Positions 43,699 to 52,363 of a DNA stretch of 64,000 bases are shown here, piece after piece. Position 1 is the first letter of the stretch. Every line of letters begins with the position of its first letter. The stretch comes from Salinibacillus kushneri (GTDB lineage: Bacteria; Bacillota; Bacilli; Bacillales; Alkalibacillaceae), in the NCBI RefSeq assembly GCF_900111405.1, contig NZ_FOHJ01000013.1:1-64000 (forward strand). Reading direction: 5' to 3'. The notes under the pieces are model-generated. The model was given only the letters and a program-made list of their open reading frames with translations. It was not told the DNA's origin and did no database searches. The position numbers were made by a program, and so were the translations under genes.

Positions 43699-44671
43699 GG
43701 AACGAGAAGGATTAAAAGGATTATTCTATCAGGAGATGGATGAGCCTACAAAGAAAGAAGGACAAGTTATCATTAAACTAAAAGCAGCCGGAATGAACCG
43801 TCGTGATGTAGCCCTATTACACCGGCACAAGTCGGATCAGCCACCATTAATTATGGGCTCAGATGGTGCTGGCGTTGTAGAAGCCATTGGTGATGGTGTA
43901 CATCATGTAAAGGTTGGAGATGAAGTGGTTATTGATCCTTCGCTAGGATGGCAAAAGAAAAGTGATGCTCCACCTAAAGGATTTGAAATTTTAAGTATGC
44001 CTGACCATGGCACATTTGCTGAATACATTGCAGTTCCAGCTGAAAATGTAGAAAAAAAGCCTGCTCATTTATCATGGATTGAAGCAGGTGTTCTGCCCTT
44101 AGCAGCTCTAACGGGCTATCGTGCTCTATTCACACGAGGACAGGTCCAAAAAGGGGACACTGTCATGCTTCCGGGAATCGGAAGCGGTGTACTCACCTAC
44201 GTATTAATGTTTGCAAAAGCAGCAGGGGCAAGGGTGATTGTGACCTCAAGAAGTGAAGAAAAGCGCCAAAAAGCAGTTAAACTGGGAGCAGACGTAGCTA
44301 TACCAACTGAATCAGACTGGAATGAAGAGCTCAAAAATGAAAGCGTCGATTTATTAATTGAAAGTATCGGACGTGCTACGTTTCATAAATCTCTTGGTAT
44401 TATTCGCAAAGGTGGAACGATTGTAACCTTTGGGGCAACCACTGAAGATAAAGTAGACATTGATATTCGTAAATTTTTCTATGGGCAATATAATCTTCTT
44501 GGCTCTACCATGGGCAGTCATGAAGAATTTAAAGAAATGTTATCATTTTTAGAAGAACACCATATAAAACCTATTGTTGACAGCGTTTTTCAATTATCGG
44601 ACCATCAGGAGGCATTTACTTATTTGCGTGATTCTAAAAACTTTGGCAAAATAGCTTTTGAATTGGAATAG
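43679..44671 (+). CDS. zinc-binding-type alcohol dehydrogenase / quinone oxidoreductase
   Basis: A 330-residue MDR-superfamily oxidoreductase. The N-terminal GroES-like fold (RRDVALLHRHKSDQPPLIMG, GSDGAGVVEAIGDGVHHVKV) is followed by the Rossmann domain with LPGIGSGVLTYVLMFAK, close to the GxGxxG nucleotide motif. The catalytic-zinc Cys of the classical enzymes is not evident in the usual GHE region; it reads closer to quinone-oxidoreductase-like members. The start overlaps the ArsA-like gene by 20 bases. Confidence 0.85.
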   Translation: MKAIVHKEREGLKGLFYQEMDEPTKKEGQVIIKLKAAGMNRRDVALLHRHKSDQPPLIMGSDGAGVVEAIGDGVHHVKVGDEVVIDPSLGWQKKSDAPPKGFEILSMPDHGTFAEYIAVPAENVEKKPAHLSWIEAGVLPLAALTGYRALFTRGQVQKGDTVMLPGIGSGVLTYVLMFAKAAGARVIVTSRSEEKRQKAVKLGADVAIPTESDWNEELKNESVDLLIESIGRATFHKSLGIIRKGGTIVTFGATTEDKVDIDIRKFFYGQYNLLGSTMGSHEEFKEMLSFLEEHHIKPIVDSVFQLSDHQEAFTYLRDSKNFGKIAFELE

Positions 44672-44681
44672 CAGCTATTCT

Positions 44682-44714
44682 AAAACCAGTTCAGGAACTT
44701 TGGCCTGGTTTTTC
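44682..44714 (+). terminator. terminator of the CC-ArsA operon
   Basis: AAAACCAG and CTGGTTTTT arms with a T tail, ten bases past the oxidoreductase stop. Confidence 0.75.
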
Positions 44715-44789
44715 TTCCCCCCTGCTTCTCATCATTTTGCATAAAACTTGGGAACATAAAAACATGAACATCTATAAGGAAGAAGTTAG

Positions 44790-44936
44790 ATGGAGACTAA
44801 TCATCATACAAGATTAACTGCACCAGAAATCTCCCGTCTATGAACTCAATATATGTTTGATAGTATGTCTTAGCAATTTATCGAGTATGCTCTTGAACAT
44901 ATCGAGGATGAAGACATCCGTTCCCTATATTTGTAA
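44790..44936 (+). pseudogene. DUF3231 N-terminal remnant with nonsense codons
   Basis: The frame opens METNHHTRLTAPEISRL, then TGA (44841-44843), then TQYMFDSMS, then TAG (44871-44873), then QFIEYALEHIEDEDIRSL and a TAA. DUF3231 proteins begin with TRLTAPEI..LWTQYMNDSM, so the TGA stands where the conserved Trp should be. About 49 codons remain of a family length near 330. An AAGGAAG tract is still in place before the ATG. A terminator at 44935-44963 overlaps the end. Confidence 0.7.
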
Positions 44937-44966
44937 AGCCAACAACCATAAGGTGTTGGCTTTCTT
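44935..44966 (+). terminator. terminator
   Basis: AAAGCCAACA and TGTTGGCTTT, a perfect 10-bp stem with a 9-base loop and a T tail. The same GCCAACA arm occurs in the terminator at 8990. The next 165 bases, up to the hydrolase lipoprotein gene, hold a GC-rich patch with no clear gene. Confidence 0.8.
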
Positions 44967-45132
44967 TATCCATTTAATGCTTTGCCTAATATTGGTCAAA
45001 TGTATCAAGGGCTGATACCCCCTTGTGAGAGTAATTCTCCCCCACCAAGCACTTGTACTTCGCCATACGTAGGCCGACTATTTCAGGCAAAAGCAATTTT
45101 CAGAAGCAATTGTCTTTCCCTTTTATCTTATA

Positions 45133-46452
45133 TTATTTCGTAAAATCATGGTTTTCCATGAAGGAGATGATTCCATCCATTAATCCTTCCGCTAATGGTA
45201 AATCTGGATTGGAATAGGTATCTACATTCCCTGAACGATCCTCAGGCGCTTTTTTCAATACATGATTCATCTCTTTGATTAAGAGAAGTTCTGAATCTTC
45301 ATACGATTTGTGCAGTCGCTGTCCCTCTTCTTTTGCTACTTGAAAATCATGCTCACCATTAACAATCAGGACAGGAATATCCAGTTTTTGAATCTCTTCG
45401 ATTGGATTGTACTGCATCCATGAAGACATAAAAGCTTGAATGGATGGTCGGAACGTACTTTGAAGCTCTTGTGGAACGTTAGCTACCTTTTTACCTTGCT
45501 TTAACTGCTCTAAAATCCTTTTACTTTCCTTTACCAAATCTTCCTTTAGACCTTCTTGCAATTGGTCATATAGTACTTTATCAATTGAGCGGCTTGCACC
45601 AGAAATGGATATAAAGGTATCCACATCTGTATTAGCTGCTGCAAGCATGCCAACTAATGAGCCCTGGCTATGGCCGATGACACCTACACTGGAAAACTGA
45701 TTATCGCTTCGTAATTGGGTTATCCACGCTTCCGCATCTTCAACAAAATGACCAAATCTCAAATCCTCTTCTGCAATTAGTACATCCTGATTCCGTCCGA
45801 TCCCTCTTTTGTCGTAACGGAGACTCGCAATCCCTTGTTTAGCTAATTCTTCTGCAAGCATTTTCAAGCTGTTATTTTTGCCAGGAATTGTAGGGGTATT
45901 TCCATTTCGATCCGTAGGTCCTGATCCCGGAATGATAAGAACAACCGGATAAGGTGCTTCTGCTCCATCAGGTATACGAAGTTCTCCTTCTAGTTGACCA
46001 TGTTTAGTACTTACGTTGATGAATTTACCCTCATCTTCTGCAGTCTCGTTTTTCTTTTCTTCCCCCTTTTTCAATGTAAAAGGAAAGGACTGACCATTTT
46101 GGGTAAACGATCCTTCGATAGAGTCACTCTTATTTTTTCCATCAAATGTAATACTTTGCCCTTGAAGCTTCATTTGAAAAAACACATTAGGTGCATCAAC
46201 CGAAACATTAGATAAAGGATAATCCTTTACCCCTTGAGCAGGAATACTAATCGTCCCTGACCAATCATTGGGTTTGGAAAGCTTAACAACAATGGGCAAG
46301 GGTTGATTTGGCACTTCTATAGCTCCACTCCAGGTTCCTTCCAATTCCTTTAAAACTCCCCTTTCATTTGAATCCTCTCCCTGATTATTCGAACAGCCTG
46401 CTAATAAAAGCAGCATGATTAAAACCATACTGCTTAAAGTTCTCATCTTCAT
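45133..46452 (-). CDS. alpha/beta hydrolase lipoprotein
   Basis: A 439-residue exported lipoprotein (lipobox LLAGC; start ATG 46452 with GGGAGG upstream). An N-terminal beta-rich domain (about 25-150; GTWSGAIEVPNQPLPIVVKL) precedes an alpha/beta hydrolase with LIIPGSGPTDRNG (oxyanion loop), nucleophile GHSQGS, Asp near VNGEHD, and His in KEMNHVLKK. The two-domain plan is that of surface esterases or peptidases of the YqkD/DUF3887 kind; the substrate is unknown. Confidence 0.85.
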   Translation of the reverse strand: MKMRTLSSMVLIMLLLLAGCSNNQGEDSNERGVLKELEGTWSGAIEVPNQPLPIVVKLSKPNDWSGTISIPAQGVKDYPLSNVSVDAPNVFFQMKLQGQSITFDGKNKSDSIEGSFTQNGQSFPFTLKKGEEKKNETAEDEGKFINVSTKHGQLEGELRIPDGAEAPYPVVLIIPGSGPTDRNGNTPTIPGKNNSLKMLAEELAKQGIASLRYDKRGIGRNQDVLIAEEDLRFGHFVEDAEAWITQLRSDNQFSSVGVIGHSQGSLVGMLAAANTDVDTFISISGASRSIDKVLYDQLQEGLKEDLVKESKRILEQLKQGKKVANVPQELQSTFRPSIQAFMSSWMQYNPIEEIQKLDIPVLIVNGEHDFQVAKEEGQRLHKSYEDSELLLIKEMNHVLKKAPEDRSGNVDTYSNPDLPLAEGLMDGIISFMENHDFTK

Positions 46453-46588
46453 AGATATGCCTCCCAAATAGAGCAAAACATTCGTGCAGGGATTTGTGAT
46501 ATATTATTTCTTATTACGAACAAATAAATCTTTAGTTTCAAAATTATGTACAAATAAATCGGGAGTGAAAGTCCTCCCGATTTACAAG

Positions 46589-48067
46589 TTATTTTGGAAT
46601 ATAAGGTAAATCCAATTGCTCAGGTACGTTAATTACGTGGGTAGAGGTATAAGCTTCAAGCCCTTCTGCTCCATATTCTCTTCCAATACCTGATTGCTTT
46701 ACACCACCAAAAGGAAATTTAACATCCAGCCCTTGGACTGCTGCTGTATTGATCATTGTCGTACCTGCCTCTATTTGTCCTGCGACATCAATAGCATGTT
46801 CTTCCTTACCCCAGACAGAACTGGTTAATCCGTAAATGCTGTCATTGGCAAGCTTAATGGCATGCTCATCGTCTTTAAATTTTAATATAGGTACAGTAGG
46901 GCCAAACTGTTCCTTTTCAACAATTGGGTCATGTTGATCAGGTCCTAAAACTACTGTAGGATGCATGAAAAAGCCTTGCTCAAATAGCTTTTCATCAAGA
47001 ATTGTTCCGACTTTGATGACTTCCGAACCTCTCTCTTTAGCATCATCAATCAATCCTTGAACAAACTCCACCTGTCCTTTATTATTAACAGGCCCTACGG
47101 TTACATTTTCGTCAAAAGGATCTCCAACACGTATCCAATCATTGGCGGCTTCAATATATTTTTCGACAAACTGATCATAAATCGATTCATGAACATAAAT
47201 ACGCTTGGCAATCATGCAAATCTGCCCTGCTGTTAAAAAGTTCGCAATAACAAGCCGGCGCATAGCATCTTTATCGTTCACATCAAAATCATTCAAAATA
47301 ATTGCAGCATCATTACCTCCTAACTCTAAGGTCATTTGCTTAATCGTATCAGCTGCTGCTTTCATAATATGTTTAGCTGTTTCTGTTCCACCAGTAAAGG
47401 CGATCTTTGCAACCTTTGGATTCGATGTTAATTCCTTACCAACATCTGCATCCCCGTGAACCAGATTTAAGACACCTTTTGGAAACTCCGAAGCAATAAT
47501 TTCAGCAACCTTACTAACAGCAAGTGGTGCAAATGGACTTGGTTTAAGAACAAGTGTATTTCCTGTTAATAGTGCAGGCGCAATTTTTATGGTAGAAAGT
47601 GAAATGGGATAGTTCCACGGTGAAATTGCAGATACAACACCTATGGGATCCTTTTTAATAATGGTTCGTCCGTTATCGTGTTCCCGAACCTCTTCTTTCA
47701 ACATCTCTTTTACATTCTTCATTGCAAACTCCATCCACATGAGGGAAACTCCTATTTCCCCTTCTGCATCATATAAGGCCTTTCCATGCTCTCGGGATAG
47801 AAGCTTAGCAATTTCAGGTGTTTGATCTTTGATTTTCTGAATCGCCCGCTCCATTCGTTTTACCCGCTCATCTATGCTGGATTTTTTCCATTCTTTATAC
47901 GCCTCTTCAGCAGCCTCAATTGCTTGTACCGTTTCTTCTCTTGTATTTAAAGGATAATAACAGACAACTTCGTCAGGATTTGTCGGGTTGATTCGTTTGT
48001 CCTGGTCCTTTCCTTTAACCTTTTCTCCATTAATTAATGAGTGTACTTGAATCACTTCTGATGTCAT
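46589..48067 (-). CDS. succinate-semialdehyde-type aldehyde dehydrogenase
   Basis: A 492-residue NAD(P)-dependent aldehyde dehydrogenase. Key residues are AISPWNYPISLS (Asn), FTGGTETAKHIM (Gly motif), LELGGNDAAIIL (general base Glu) and GQICMIAKR (nucleophile Cys). Overall close to the GabD/SSADH class, but the true aldehyde is not fixed by sequence. GGAAGG precedes the ATG. No GABA aminotransferase or transporter gene is adjacent. Monocistronic in appearance. Confidence 0.87.
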   Translation of the reverse strand: MTSEVIQVHSLINGEKVKGKDQDKRINPTNPDEVVCYYPLNTREETVQAIEAAEEAYKEWKKSSIDERVKRMERAIQKIKDQTPEIAKLLSREHGKALYDAEGEIGVSLMWMEFAMKNVKEMLKEEVREHDNGRTIIKKDPIGVVSAISPWNYPISLSTIKIAPALLTGNTLVLKPSPFAPLAVSKVAEIIASEFPKGVLNLVHGDADVGKELTSNPKVAKIAFTGGTETAKHIMKAAADTIKQMTLELGGNDAAIILNDFDVNDKDAMRRLVIANFLTAGQICMIAKRIYVHESIYDQFVEKYIEAANDWIRVGDPFDENVTVGPVNNKGQVEFVQGLIDDAKERGSEVIKVGTILDEKLFEQGFFMHPTVVLGPDQHDPIVEKEQFGPTVPILKFKDDEHAIKLANDSIYGLTSSVWGKEEHAIDVAGQIEAGTTMINTAAVQGLDVKFPFGGVKQSGIGREYGAEGLEAYTSTHVINVPEQLDLPYIPK

Positions 48068-48234
48068 TTGACTATCCTTCCTTTCATCTATACTTTCTAA
48101 TACTTAGTATTTTACCCTTATAACTTTATGATACATCTAGACTCTTCTCATTTTCCAGGAAAATGAATTAGAGACACAAAAAAACACAGATGACAGTAAT
48201 AAATCACCTGCATTCCTTATTGGAGGAAACGCTT

Positions 48235-48687
48235 TTAAAATGGTTTTAAAATCATGAGTACAATTATGATTAAAAAAATGATATTTTCCAGTCTCTCATA
48301 CCGAAACAACTTTTTCTCCATACTGTAGTATTTACTTGGAATCTCTTGCCCATTGTATTCATTTAACCATCGCTTAATAGGTTTAGACCTCGGAGATAGT
48401 AAAAGAGGACCAAAGGCTAAGGCAATAAGAAATAGAATAAGACTAAGCCAGTACCACCCTTCTGCAAATAAAGAAGGATTTAAAAAGCCCATAGCAAGCC
48501 CTGTAATTAAAAGTAAGGTACCACCAATCATGACAAAAGTGTGAAATCGATTCCGAATCGCATAAGCGTGTCTTAATTCTGTCATATTTTTCGCAGAGGA
48601 AACGACACGAATCATGACAAAACCAGGACCCATTCCAAGAATAGCTGAAAAAACATGTATCGTCACCAATAACATATATAATGACAT
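48235..48687 (-). CDS. DUF2269 membrane protein
   Basis: A 150-residue four-helix membrane protein (about helices 5-25, 47-68, 75-95, 128-148). ATG 48687 (GGGGAG upstream) is chosen over the ATG two codons earlier. The HVFSAILGMGPGFVMI first helix and the central FVMIGGTLLLITGLAMGF are typical of DUF2269. Its function is unknown; family members are often near redox genes. It is a single gene upstream of the aldehyde dehydrogenase. Confidence 0.8.
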   Translation of the reverse strand: MSLYMLLVTIHVFSAILGMGPGFVMIRVVSSAKNMTELRHAYAIRNRFHTFVMIGGTLLLITGLAMGFLNPSLFAEGWYWLSLILFLIALAFGPLLLSPRSKPIKRWLNEYNGQEIPSKYYSMEKKLFRYERLENIIFLIIIVLMILKPF

Positions 48688-48759
48688 CGTCACTCCCCCT
48701 TATCAATCTACTTTCTATTATATCGCAAGCTAAGTCAATAAGGGGGCATATATATCACG

Positions 48760-49359
48760 TTAGTTGATTACTTCCTGCTCCTTTTGGTTATGAAGATGCT
48801 TCGTACAATTTAAAAGCTGGCAGTCCCACTGGTTTCCGATTTTTTCAAAAACTGAGAAAGCTGTATTATCAAAGCGCTCATCAAAATGAGGGTCCTCCAG
48901 CAATCCTTTAATCAGCATATTCAATGTTGCTCCATGACTGACGAATAAAATACGCTTTCCTTCATAGCTGTAACAAAATTCCTCAACGCATTCTACACTT
49001 CTCCGGGTTACTGCTTCTATAGCTTCACGACCTAAGTCAAGTTCCCGCCAATTTTCACCGAACCTATGAATCCGTTCCATTTCCGTCGTGCCTTCAACCT
49101 CCCCAAAACCTCGTTCCTGCAGACGATGATCTTCTATAACACCGGCACCTATTTTTTTCGCTACTGCTTTGGCAGTATCAGCAGCTCGAGATAAGGGGCT
49201 TGTAACAATCACATCCCACTCCCTTTCTTGAAAACGGGTTGCTAAAACCTCCGCCTGTTTCCGCCCTATCTCGTTTAACGGAATGTCGGTTTGGCCTTGT
49301 GCTTTCTGTTCAATATTCCAATCTGTAAGTCCATGCCGTATTAGCCCAATTGTCGTCAT
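48760..49359 (-). CDS. histidine phosphatase family protein
   Basis: A 199-residue phosphoglycerate-mutase-like phosphatase. The catalytic RHG is in IGLIRHGLTDWN, the acid residue in EERGFGEVEG-type context (QERGFGEVEGTTEM), and the second His in LFVSHGATLNMLI. It is co-factor independent in the broad PhoE/GpmB style; the substrate is unknown (a small phosphomonoester). ATG 49359 has GGGAGGAG upstream. Confidence 0.88.
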   Translation of the reverse strand: MTTIGLIRHGLTDWNIEQKAQGQTDIPLNEIGRKQAEVLATRFQEREWDVIVTSPLSRAADTAKAVAKKIGAGVIEDHRLQERGFGEVEGTTEMERIHRFGENWRELDLGREAIEAVTRRSVECVEEFCYSYEGKRILFVSHGATLNMLIKGLLEDPHFDERFDNTAFSVFEKIGNQWDCQLLNCTKHLHNQKEQEVIN

Positions 49360-49525
49360 AATACTCCTCCCCACCTATCGTTTTGTAAAAAGTATGAATG
49401 CTATTATTATACGATATTTTAGGAGGAAAGAAAAACAGTAACGGGTTCCGTTTTGACGTACAAAATGGAAAATACAGCTATATTCACAAGTAAATTCGCA
49501 TAAAATTCACAATCCAACTCACTGG

Positions 49526-49555
49526 AAAAGGAACTTGGTTATCCAAGCTCCTTTT
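49526..49555 (-). terminator. terminator of the broken hydrolase
   Basis: AAAAGGAACTTGG and CCAAGCTCCTTTT arms (one mismatch), downstream of the 49653 stop on the minus strand. The same CTTGG-TTAT/CTAT-CCAAG core occurs in the terminator at 29188. Confidence 0.75.
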
Positions 49556-49576
49556 AATGAGATCAAAGTATATTAT

Positions 49577-49605
49577 TATTCAACTAAGCCCCCGTTTGTT
49601 TAATA
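49577..49605 (-). repeat. palindromic GGGGC repeat unit
   Basis: Minus strand TTAAACAAACGGGGGCTTAG, the same unit as at 647-674, 49 kb away, followed on the minus strand by TTGAATAATA. A GTTGGGACAT half-hairpin abuts it. Confidence 0.6.
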
Positions 49606-49652
49606 ATGTCCCAACCTTGCTCAGATAACATAAAAAGGGTTCACGGAATAAA

Positions 49653-50204
49653 TTACAAGCTCTCTATATCGTTCACCAATATAGGTAATCCATTGTGAAA
49701 CAAATGTTGTCTGCCTTCAAGTTCCCGTAAGGTTGCTTGTGGAAGTTTTTCTGCATAGGTTTTATGGTGTTTAAACGGTACGATATCTTCGTCACGACTA
49801 TGATAAAGGAACAAATTGGGTATTACAGGTAGATTTCCTTCAAAACTACTTTAAAGAGTGAAATCTTTCGACTGCCAATCTTCATCTAAACACCAGTATG
49901 GTGCTGCGATGATAAACAAACCACGGAAAGTTAGGTTACATGATTCTTCAGAAAGGTACTTTAATAAGACAGAACCACCCAACGAATGACCAACTAAAAT
50001 CACCTCTCCATTAAGCATATTCAGTTCTTTTTCAAGCTGATTTTTCCAAAGTACATACTCTGGATTTTCTGGATTAGGCATCTTAGGCATAACAAATTGA
50101 AATTTATCCCTAAGTTCTTTTTCTAAATATGCTGAAAGATTACTACTTCCTTGATTCCTTTCCTGTGGACCCGCACTATGAATAAATAAAACAGTCTTTT
50201 TCAT
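49653..50204 (-). pseudogene. RBBP9/YdeN-type hydrolase interrupted by a nonsense codon
   Basis: One 184-codon frame from ATG 50204 (GGAG upstream) encodes an alpha/beta hydrolase: FIHSAGPQERN, nucleophile GHSLGG, then a TAA at 49851-49853 after KDFTL. The same frame goes on (SSFEGNLPVIPNLFLYHSRD) and holds the catalytic Asp and His (SRDEDIVPFKHHKTYAEKLP; GRQHLFHNG) before ending at 49653. A single TTA-to-TAA or AAA-to-TAA change explains the break. The truncated product lacks two catalytic residues. Confidence 0.75.
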
Positions 50205-50244
50205 CTTGGTATCTCCTCACCTACCTATTAAAACAATTAGCTAA

Positions 50245-50323
50245 TTTATTCAACAACCTTGCTTCTATAGCACAAGAAGCCACTTCCCTAATTGTGCTAT
50301 AGCACTCCGTTTGTTTAAGAAGC
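50245..50323 (-). repeat. palindromic GGGGC repeat with an internal hairpin
   Basis: Minus strand TTAAACAAACGGAGTGC (50301-50323) and GCAAGGTTGTTGAAT (50245-50265) enclose an 11-bp stem, CTATAGCACAA (50265-50275) and TTGTGCTATAG (50292-50302), between two small genes. Confidence 0.55.
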
Positions 50324-50334
50324 CAAAAGAATAA

Positions 50335-50835
50335 TTACCTTTGTAGTTGATTTAAAATCTGTTTCAATACATCATTTTGCGACATATCATTAGTAAATAG
50401 TGTTTCTCCCTGCACTCCAAGGTAATCGTTTGAATTCCACCAGTCACGTAAAGAGTCTTCTCCAAATTCCATCTTTTTGGAACGAGTGTTATGACGTATG
50501 ACTGTTTCATCAAAGGATAAATCAAAATAATAAGTATATGCCTCCTCTTGGTTATAGAACTGGATTAAGTCCTTCAGCATTTCACCATAACGGCTTTTAT
50601 TTAGAATTCCTTCCACAATAACAAATTCACACTTACCTCTTCCGTATTCTGCAATTTGGCGAATCAAATCAATTGAAGGATTTCCATCTCTATCGTGAAC
50701 TTTCAACATATCACGACGAACGACATCCTGAGAAACCAAAAGAGTTCCATGACCTAAATGATTTTGAAGGTTTTTCGCAGTCGTAGTATTTCCACTCCCC
50801 GAATTGCCTCGTAAGATAATTAGCTTAGATTCCAT
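50335..50835 (-). CDS. P-loop kinase-like protein with a substituted Walker lysine
   Basis: A 166-residue AAA_33/zeta-toxin-like kinase fold. Walker A reads GNSGSGNTTTAK, where the normal form is GNSGSGKTTTA. The AAT codon at 50788-50790 replaces the catalytic Lys with Asn. The rest looks normal: LLVSQDVVRRDML, CEFVIVEGILNKSRYGEML, and the arginine-containing lid KKMEFGEDSLRDWW. Loss of that Lys normally abolishes ATP hydrolysis, so this is an inactive protein, a nucleotide-binding regulator or an early pseudogene. Confidence 0.75.
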   Translation of the reverse strand: MESKLIILRGNSGSGNTTTAKNLQNHLGHGTLLVSQDVVRRDMLKVHDRDGNPSIDLIRQIAEYGRGKCEFVIVEGILNKSRYGEMLKDLIQFYNQEEAYTYYFDLSFDETVIRHNTRSKKMEFGEDSLRDWWNSNDYLGVQGETLFTNDMSQNDVLKQILNQLQR

Positions 50836-50903
50836 AAACTTCCCTACCCTTTGTTCTTTTATATCTTACTTTTAATACATCAAATTAATAATCAATTCTT
50901 CCT

Positions 50904-50974
50904 AATTGAACATAACTGCCCCTTTACTTCAATAACAAAAGCATTATCCTTCTTCCAAACGTTAGCCCCTTACG
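50904..50974 (-). repeat. palindromic GGGGC repeat, two units
   Basis: Minus strand GAAGTAAAGGGGCAGTTATG (50904-50930) and CGTAAGGGGCTAACG (50956-50974), between two small genes. Confidence 0.5.
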
Positions 50975-51161
50975 AATTTGAATTAGAAAAGAAAATCAGA
51001 AGTATGATTGTTATAATTAGGGATTGAGCAAAACATATGACTAAATCATTTTTCCAGTAGGTTTTACCGAATGGACTCGATTTACCTCCCCATAAACTAA
51101 ATAACCTTGCTATTATAAAACTACACAACCATAGAGTTATGAAAGTAATGATAAATCCCAT
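50970..51161 (-). CDS. small two-segment membrane protein
   Basis: A 63-residue protein with hydrophobic segments at about 2-22 and 42-58 and a basic loop (GGKSSPFGKTYWKNDL) between. AGGAGG precedes the ATG. No family recognised. The repeat unit abuts its 3' end. Confidence 0.5.
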   Translation of the reverse strand: MGFIITFITLWLCSFIIARLFSLWGGKSSPFGKTYWKNDLVICFAQSLIITIILLIFFSNSNS

Positions 51162-51205
51162 TAGGTATCCTCCTATTGAAAAACTTTATATAAATCCTTA
51201 GGCTG

Positions 51206-51289
51206 CTATTAAACAATCCTGCCTCTTTAGCACAATGGGAGCTGCCTCATTGACAGCTACTTATACTATATTCGCCACCGTTAGACAAG
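51206..51289 (-). repeat. palindromic GGGGC repeat, two units
   Basis: Minus strand TTGTCTAACGGTGGCG (51260-51289) and TGCTAAAGAGGCAGGATTG (51206-51233), around a small stem. It overlaps the 3' end of the broken SnoaL-like gene. Confidence 0.5.
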
Positions 51290-51764
51290 AGGGTTGAAAT
51301 TATGCGAATAAGTGAGTATTTGAAAGAAAAAAAGGTTCTAACCGAGGGAGTGCAATTGTATTTTTTTACATTTGTATTTGGAACTCCAGCTTCTATGTAA
51401 CTTCTTATCAATTTCCAATCATTGTTTTCATTTCTCTTAAATGTCTGAAAGAATAAGCTAACATTCTCTACTTTCTTTCCATCAATTATGAGTGTAGCTG
51501 ATAAAATTACCATAACTTCATCTTGTAGTAAAGGAATTATCAAAACTTCATTCAAGTCCCATTTGTTTTCTTTTTGTTTTGCGAAATTAAACCCTTGTTC
51601 TCAACCCGTTATCGCCTCTTCATAACCAAAGTCTACTAATTCACCATTTGAAATCTCTCTTGCTTTATAATCTTTCGAAATAATATCTTCAGATCTGTTA
51701 AAGATGAGTTCCTCCAAACATCTAAATATGAATTAAGAAACTTGCGAAATGAACTATTTTCCAT
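51247..51764 (-). pseudogene. SnoaL/NTF2-like gene with a frameshift and a TGA at a Trp position
   Basis: From ATG 51764 the frame reads MENSSFRKFLNSYLDVW, then loses register near 51680-51710. The adjacent frame continues SEDIISKDYKAREISNGELV and DFGYEEAITG, meets TGA at 51601-51603, then EQGFNFAKQKENKWDLNEVL and on to FFQTFKRNENNDWKLIRSYI. The stop lies in TG*EQG, where GWEQG is expected. The tail past ...AGVPN is unusually long, so the end may be shifted too. It is a decayed gene. Confidence 0.6.
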
Positions 51765-51948
51765 ATTAAGCTCTCCTAAAATATTGAATATCTTTCCGGA
51801 ACCGTAATTACCATAAAATTCAAATAATTTAGTCTAATTCCCAAAAAAGAAAGGGAACATCAGTCAGTTATAACTTGACGTTCTTCTTGATGTGTTAAAG
51901 GACCAGTTACGTTAAATTTTACTTTTTCTATTGATTGCCCCAATTTAT

Positions 51949-52290
51949 TTACACCATTGAATTTATTCTATTTAGTAAAGTCTCATCATTATCTACTAAA
52001 CCTAATTGAAATGCCTTGTCCATAACCTCCCAAACCTTTAAAGTATGACTTGGATTTTTGCCATAATTCATCTGAACTTGAAGGGCCTTCTCATGAAATG
52101 AAGACATATCACGAACATTTTTTTCGTTAACAACCTTTTCTTTCTCTAATATTTCCTTAAATTGGCTAAATCCTATATCATTTGATTGACCGCCAAATTT
52201 GGTTCCGTATTTTATATGTTTTTGAAATCTAGCAGATAATGTCAAACGAGTGTATGCAGCAAACTGTGCATTATCTGGAGTTATTTTCAT
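51949..52290 (-). CDS. protein of unknown function
   Basis: A 113-residue soluble, helical, charged protein from ATG 52290 (GGAGG ten bases upstream; the upstream ATG is too close to it). Its opening MKITPDNAQFAAYTRLTLSA is followed by FQKHIKYGTKFGGQSNDIGF. No known motif. The frame is intact in an otherwise decayed patch. Confidence 0.5.
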   Translation of the reverse strand: MKITPDNAQFAAYTRLTLSARFQKHIKYGTKFGGQSNDIGFSQFKEILEKEKVVNEKNVRDMSSFHEKALQVQMNYGKNPSHTLKVWEVMDKAFQLGLVDNDETLLNRINSMV

Positions 52291-52363
52291 GTAAACCATT
52301 CCTCCTTTAATACTTTCTCCCTATCTATATCGGTATTTTCAAAAGAGTTTAAACTATAGTGAT

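Noticed and set aside
44970-45130. GC-rich patch with a plus-strand reading rich in Pro, Ser and Cys
   Set aside because: No start with a ribosome binding site and no recognisable family in either strand.
49577-51289. Integrated phage or insertion sequence in the second decayed patch
   Set aside because: No integrase, transposase or tRNA target was found; only small genes and the palindromic repeat.
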